Below, one piece after another: positions 59,512 through 64,000 of a stretch of 64,000 bases of DNA. The translations under genes and the position numbers were made by a program. Below the pieces are notes generated by a model. It was not told the origin of the DNA, did no database searches, and saw only the letters and a program-made list of their open reading frames with translations. Source of the DNA: Nyssa sinensis (Eukaryota; Streptophyta; Magnoliopsida; Cornales; Nyssaceae); NCBI GenBank assembly GCA_008638375.1, contig CM018043.1:44267917-44331916 (forward strand), written 5' to 3'. Position 1 is the stretch's first letter. Each line of letters opens with the position of its first letter.

Positions 59512-62500
59512 TGTCACGCCCCGAATTTTCACAAACCCGAGGAGTGAGTAAAATGAAATTAAAAATAAATTAATAAATGATAATTAAATATATTCGGTTG
59601 ATTACTCATCCATTTCCCCATGTTTCTCCCAAAATAAAAATGAAAATTTGTTAATTAGACTCACCCAAGATGGGTCCCAAATGGTAGTCAAACACCTCTC
59701 CAACCAATGGTCAAAAATAGTCTAAGTCATGTCCCGAAAATGTCTCTAAATATGCCTTGAAATAATGGTCCAAATGGGCCCCCAAATATCCTAAGACATA
59801 GGCCAATAATAGGTAAAAAAGTCCACCAAAATTTGTCTAAGGAAGTGGGCAAACATGGCCCATAAGAGTGGGCAAACATGGCCCAATATGGTGCCTAAAC
59901 ATGGCTCAAAAGGTGGTGTCAAACATGGAATCAAATAACCTTAAATTGGCCTTGAAAAGGTAGGTCATGGCATGGCTAAGCATAGGTGTGCACAGCAAAG
60001 CAGCATGCGCAGGGCGGCAAGCGCCCGCGCGGTAGGGCACGGCGTGAAGCGCACAGGGCACGCGGGCTGGGCACTGGCTGGGGCTGGGGCATTTTCGGGC
60101 TGCTGCTACTGGTTACTATAGCTACTATTCCAATAGTAAACCAGTAGCTAAAATGCTACAGTACCAAATTTTTTCAACTTTGGCCAAAAATCTTGATTTT
60201 GATATTTTGCTACCCATTTCAATTTATTTCATCACCAAACTTGGTGTGGGACCCTATAACATGTAAAATGACCATTTTACCCTTTTTCCTTTATTTTTCG
60301 ACTTCAAGTGAGTTTTGACTAATTTGCCCCAAGTCTCCTCCTATGCCCCTATTTTCATTTCTTTACATTTCTTCCTTCTTCTTAAGTCTTTTAATCCCCT
60401 AATTAGAAAGTATAGGCATGCTCTCCAGCTCCACTCAATCTAGTTGCTATGTTTTGAAAAATTCCACCATAGTTTCCTTTGTTTTCTAAGCATTTTCTAC
60501 CTAATATTATGCAACCGTTCATATATATAAACGCATTATAATCTATCCTTACTCAATGGCCACAATTCATGGAAATTAAACATATATTCGTTTCCTTCAA
60601 CATGTATACATGTAAGGCACATTAAATAAATATATCCTACATGTCATTTGGGCTTAAGCCCTTACATTACAAATTGGCCCAAGGCCTATAGTTTACCATT
60701 TTTCCAAATTAAAACACAAGTCTTTGGGCTTATGCCCATACATACAAAATATGCCCCAAGGGCCAAATATTCTTCCAAGTTCTTTTCCCCTCTTTCCTTC
60801 AAGACTTCACCAAGTCTCAAGAATCGGGAGCCTCATTTGTAATATGATATCCCATGATGGTTCAGCTCAACTGCTGTTATGATATAATGCTAATGCAAAG
60901 AACAAAGTTAAGACGTGGCATGTGCAAGTGTACATTTATAATCTACATGTCTTCCAATCCATTAATACAATGTAATGGCAATATGCGTGACACACCCATG
61001 CAAACTCTATGCCACACCCATGTCTCATTCACAGATCGCTCCCGTTGGGTCAGAGTACCAATGTCTCATTTATGGATCGCTCCAATTGGGTCAGAGTATC
61101 AATGCAATAGCCAATTTTGAGTTTTTCACCACAGGATCTACACCCTCATAATGCATAGCACCAAGTCCTCAACCCACACTATGTTTTCAAGGAATCACAA
61201 TATGTCAATATGCTTTGATTTTTCCATGCAATCTTAATGAAGCATTTTATCAAATATATGGCATACACCTTAAATCATGCATGATACATAAAGTGAACTA
61301 TGACTTTCAAACCCCAAGATTTTTTCTACGTAAACATATGCTATATACAATCAATTTAAACATATACTCAAGTCATATATTCACAATCTTACCAATTCAC
61401 AAAGAACACATAATTTCACAAAGCATCAATGCATCAAACAATCATATTTTTCAAAACATAAGATCTATCAACATGAATATTAGCCACCATGTAATAATTT
61501 AAACATACATTCAAGTTACATCTTCATCATTTTAACAAATTCTCATAGATTACAAAATACATAAAGTACCAACACCTTAAATAAATCATAACTTTTCAAT
61601 TACAAGATTTTGTCTACATGAACATAAGTCAAAATACAATGAATTATACATATAGCCCTGGTTCATGTTTATCACTTTACCAAATTCCCAAATAATACAA
61701 AAAACACACAAGTACATAAGCAACCAACTCTAGGTTTTCAAAGAAATTACATCCTAGGTGACTTTTTAATAGCAATTAAACATATAAATCATTCAATCAA
61801 CTTATAAAACACTCCTAAACTTAACCTTATTCCTTACTTTGTAAAATATCATACCTAAATGGGTTTTTCTCAACCCTATGGAGTTGTGTTCGTTGTGAAG
61901 CCGAATCAATCAGTGAGAATGTAGCCCTTGATGTGGGGAACAACTTTCTAGAAGGAAGTCTTGTGACAATCCAAGCCTAGAAGTGTGTTTTGGAAGCTTG
62001 AAGATTGGAAAACTTAGGTTTTCCCCATTTTTTTTCCATGCACGAGCTGCTGCTGCTTCTCCAGACCATTTTTGTACTTGTTTCACACTAAGGGTCCTAT
62101 TTATAGTAAAGGGGCCAAGGGAAAAAATGACCATTTTGCCCTTAATGAGTTCGGGACTCTATTACACTACAACCCATCCTGAAACGCCTCAATTCGATAT
62201 TTTGTTTTAACCAAAGGTCTTAAAATAATTTTAAATGAAAATTTTTCAAAAAATGTATTTTTGCCTGCAGCCGGGTTTGGCCGGTTCCACCCAGGCCACC
62301 CGAGATGCCCTTTTGGTCCAATTTTTGAAACTGTCTCTGATTAGGCTTAAATTTTTATAGGAGGTGTATTTTAACATTCTAAGAATATTTCTCTTCTATA
62401 GAATACTCAAAATATTCTTCTAAACATGAATTATACCTAAATAATGCATATGTAGTGCCCTACCGGCAAATGGTGTATGAATAGTGCCCTAACAGTAAAA

Positions 62501-62535
62501 ACGAAAAATTTATCCTCAATTTTTAGGTCTCTACA
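59512..62535 (-). mobile_element. Family C solo LTR (3024 bp)
   Basis: It starts TGTCACGCCCCGAATTTTC and ends GGTCTCTACA. The flanks are ATGTG (59507-59511) and TGTG (62536-62539), a 4-base match that is 5 bases if the last A of the LTR is shared. The interrupted B sequence GGATCACATGTGCC is whole at 45566-45579. It includes a GC-rich patch at about 59985-60110, the conserved CACACCCATG block near 61000, and AGTGCCCTACCGGCAAATG near its end. Confidence 0.8.
60105..60148. repeat. Imperfect hairpin in the C LTR
   Basis: Arms GCTACTGGTTACTA (60105-60118) and TAGTAAACCAGTAGC (60134-60148) are complementary with one bulged base and a 15-base loop. The 125 bp to the left are unusually GC-rich for this window. 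Confidence 0.7.
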
Positions 62536-62539
62536 TGTG

Positions 62540-62640
62540 CCTCAGTGGCACAGTGGTCCGTGCCTCAAGGGTTAGAACCCCACGTGACCCTCAGGTCTTT
62601 GGTTCAATTCGTGGGGGCAGCAGCCCCCCCATATTTTTTT
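62540..62640 (+). other. tRNA-like block (copy 3)
   Basis: A-box TGGCACAGTGG (62546-62556) lies inside a GGCAC/GTGCC D-arm-like stem. A GGGTT/AACCC element follows, then B-box-like GGTTCAATTC (62601-62610), a GGGGGCA 3' arm pairing with TGCCTC, and TTTTTTT at 62634-62640. It is antisense to the B LTR, as in the other two copies. Confidence 0.5.
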
Positions 62641-63309
62641 CTCTCTAATTCTTTAAAACGAATAATGGATTACTGTTTAAAACAGGGATGGGAAAACCCT
62701 ATTCCCAAACAGTGTATCAAATAGATCTGAAATCCTAGAACCCAAACAGTCCATATCACATGCATATACCTAAAATAATAATCTTCGAAACGACATAGTA
62801 TTGAGGGTTCATATGTGTGGGTGGGTCAAGTCTGACCCGAACCCAAACTAACCCTAACCCAAGATCTGGTTCACTGTTCTTTTTCTTCGGTTCTCTGATC
62901 ATCTCTTCTCTAGCGACAGTGACTCGCCGGCGGTGATTTTATCAGATTTTCTCAATGGGGTTTGATTTTGTTTTCAAAGGGGATCTCATATCCATGTTTT
63001 AAAATGGATTTGGTAGGGTTTTGGGCCGTCGAGCATGCCATGACAGTGGCTTCTCTTGTAAGAAGCAATTTTTTAGCGAGAAGACTTTTTTTTTCGTGCA
63101 CAAAACCTCAGTTCTTGCCCTTACTTTCCTCTATTCATTTTCTGCACTTAGCAGGAACAAATCCTCATGGTTTAAATCAAGGTTAACTCATGAAATCATG
63201 ATTTTGTGATTTTTAATCTAGGCTTGCAACTGACTGGTTCCCACTTGTTTCTCAACCATTTGACCTCCTTCTACTTGCATTCGGTTTCTTTTCCATTAAG
63301 CTATATAAC

Positions 63310-64000
63310 TATAGAGATCTGAAAAAATCAGGGTCAATTTTTTATTTTTGCCGGTAGGGCACTATTTATGCACTATTTGCCGGTAGGGCGTTATACATAC
63401 ATCATTTAGGCATAAGTCATGTTTACAAGCATAATTTGAGTATTCCATATAATAGAAACATGCTTAGAATGTTAAAATACACCTCATGTGAGAATTTGAG
63501 CCTAATCGAAAATAGTTTGAAAAATTGGACCAAAAAGGCATCCCGGGTGGACCTAGCCACACGCGCCCGCGCCCGCAGACGAAAATAAATTTTTTAGAAA
63601 ATTTTCATTTAAAATAATTTTAAGAACTTTGGCTAAAGAAGAATGTCAAATTGAGGCGTTTTGGAACGGATTGTAGTGTAACAAGGTCCCGAACTCATTA
63701 AGGGCAAAAGAGTTTTTTTACCCTTTAGCCCTTTTAGTATAAATACAGTCCTTTAGAGATACAAATATCAAAAATGGTCTGGAGAAACATAGCAACTCGT
63801 GTATGGAGAGAAAAGTGAAGAAAACTCATCTTTAGGGTAGGATTCTCACAAGGCTTCCTTCTAGGAAGTTGTTCCCCACGTCAAGGGCTACATTCTCACT
63901 GATTGGTTTGGCTGCACAGTGAGCACAACTCCCTAGGGTTGAAAAAAATCATTTTAGTATGATATTTTGCTAAGTAAGGAATATAGTTGAGCTTCTTTGC
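63310..64000 (+). mobile_element. Second family C LTR, inverted, truncated by the window edge
   Basis: From TATAGAGATCTGAAAAA (decayed TGTAGAGACC) the sequence is a diverged reverse complement of 61840-62535, block by block: GCCGGTAGGGCACTA, GGTGTATTTTAACATT in inverse, TTGAGGCGTTTTGG, GTTGTTCCCCACGTCAAGGG. It lies in the B LTR. The rest is outside the window, so solo or full-length status is unknown. Confidence 0.8.

Larger units (their letters stand above)
57746..63309 (-). mobile_element. Family B LTR (third copy), interrupted, incomplete in window
   Basis: It starts TGTCACCCTATACAGATCTC, matching the 18895 copy but with about 14 bases of the tip lost (no GACCCGAAACC). Parts are 57746-59511 and 62536-63309. 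It is broken by C solo LTR 59512-62535 and then by a second C LTR at 63310, so its far end lies beyond the window. It carries the third tRNA-like block. Confidence 0.8.

Overview
The window is plant nuclear DNA, most likely from an angiosperm with a large repeat-rich genome. The evidence is a complete Tekay/Del-type Ty3 (chromovirus) retrotransposon, plant-type LTRs with an initiator tRNA-Met primer site, a Sirevirus-like copia relic with an env-like reading frame, a TRIM-type tandem array and a Mutator-like MITE. I found no convincing host protein gene, no rRNA gene and no true tRNA gene. I cannot name the species.

Layout. 1-2549: AT-rich flank with a candidate Helitron 3' end (about 1701-1731) and an exon-like coiled-coil fragment on the minus strand. 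2550-9532: minus-strand copia relic (3' LTR 2550-3028, polypurine tract, decayed RT/RNase H), split by a solo Ty3 LTR at 3239-6151 (TSD TTACG). 9533-16887: a composite insertion made of 14 tandem 275-bp TRIM units joined exactly at the primer binding site to a 3.5-kb Ty3-type LTR. 17272-17731: a MULE-like MITE. 17741-54231: a plus-strand Sirevirus-like copia relic (env-like frame, PPT, 2.45-kb 3' LTR) that hosts everything nested inside it.

Nesting. The Sirevirus relic holds a solo LTR of family B (18895-47274, itself interrupted). The B LTR holds a solo LTR (18986-22288, TSD ATGAT) and a defective Tekay element, E2 (23254-45043, TSD GGTAC). The 5' leader of E2 holds the intact element E1 (30939-41946, TSD CGAAA), whose 2.9-kb LTRs look identical except for one CA unit and whose 1.6-kb-codon gag-pol is open. 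A second B solo LTR (49816-53177, TSD ACTTG) lies in the Sirevirus 3' LTR. 54232-64000 holds a TAT/Athila-like LTR relic, a third B LTR (from 57746) interrupted by a family C solo LTR (59512-62535), and a second, inverted C LTR running off the end (63310-64000).

How the parts relate. E1 is the only element here with a complete protein set. The TRIM array, E2 and the solo LTRs share its priming logic (TGGTATCAGAGC) and, for most, its LTR tip (...GGGGCGTGACA), so E1-like elements are plausible trans suppliers of reverse transcriptase and integrase. The most unusual object is the TRIM array / long-LTR chimera. Next are a tRNA-like A-box/B-box block carried antisense by all three family B LTRs, and an invariant snRNA-type upstream element in every TRIM unit.
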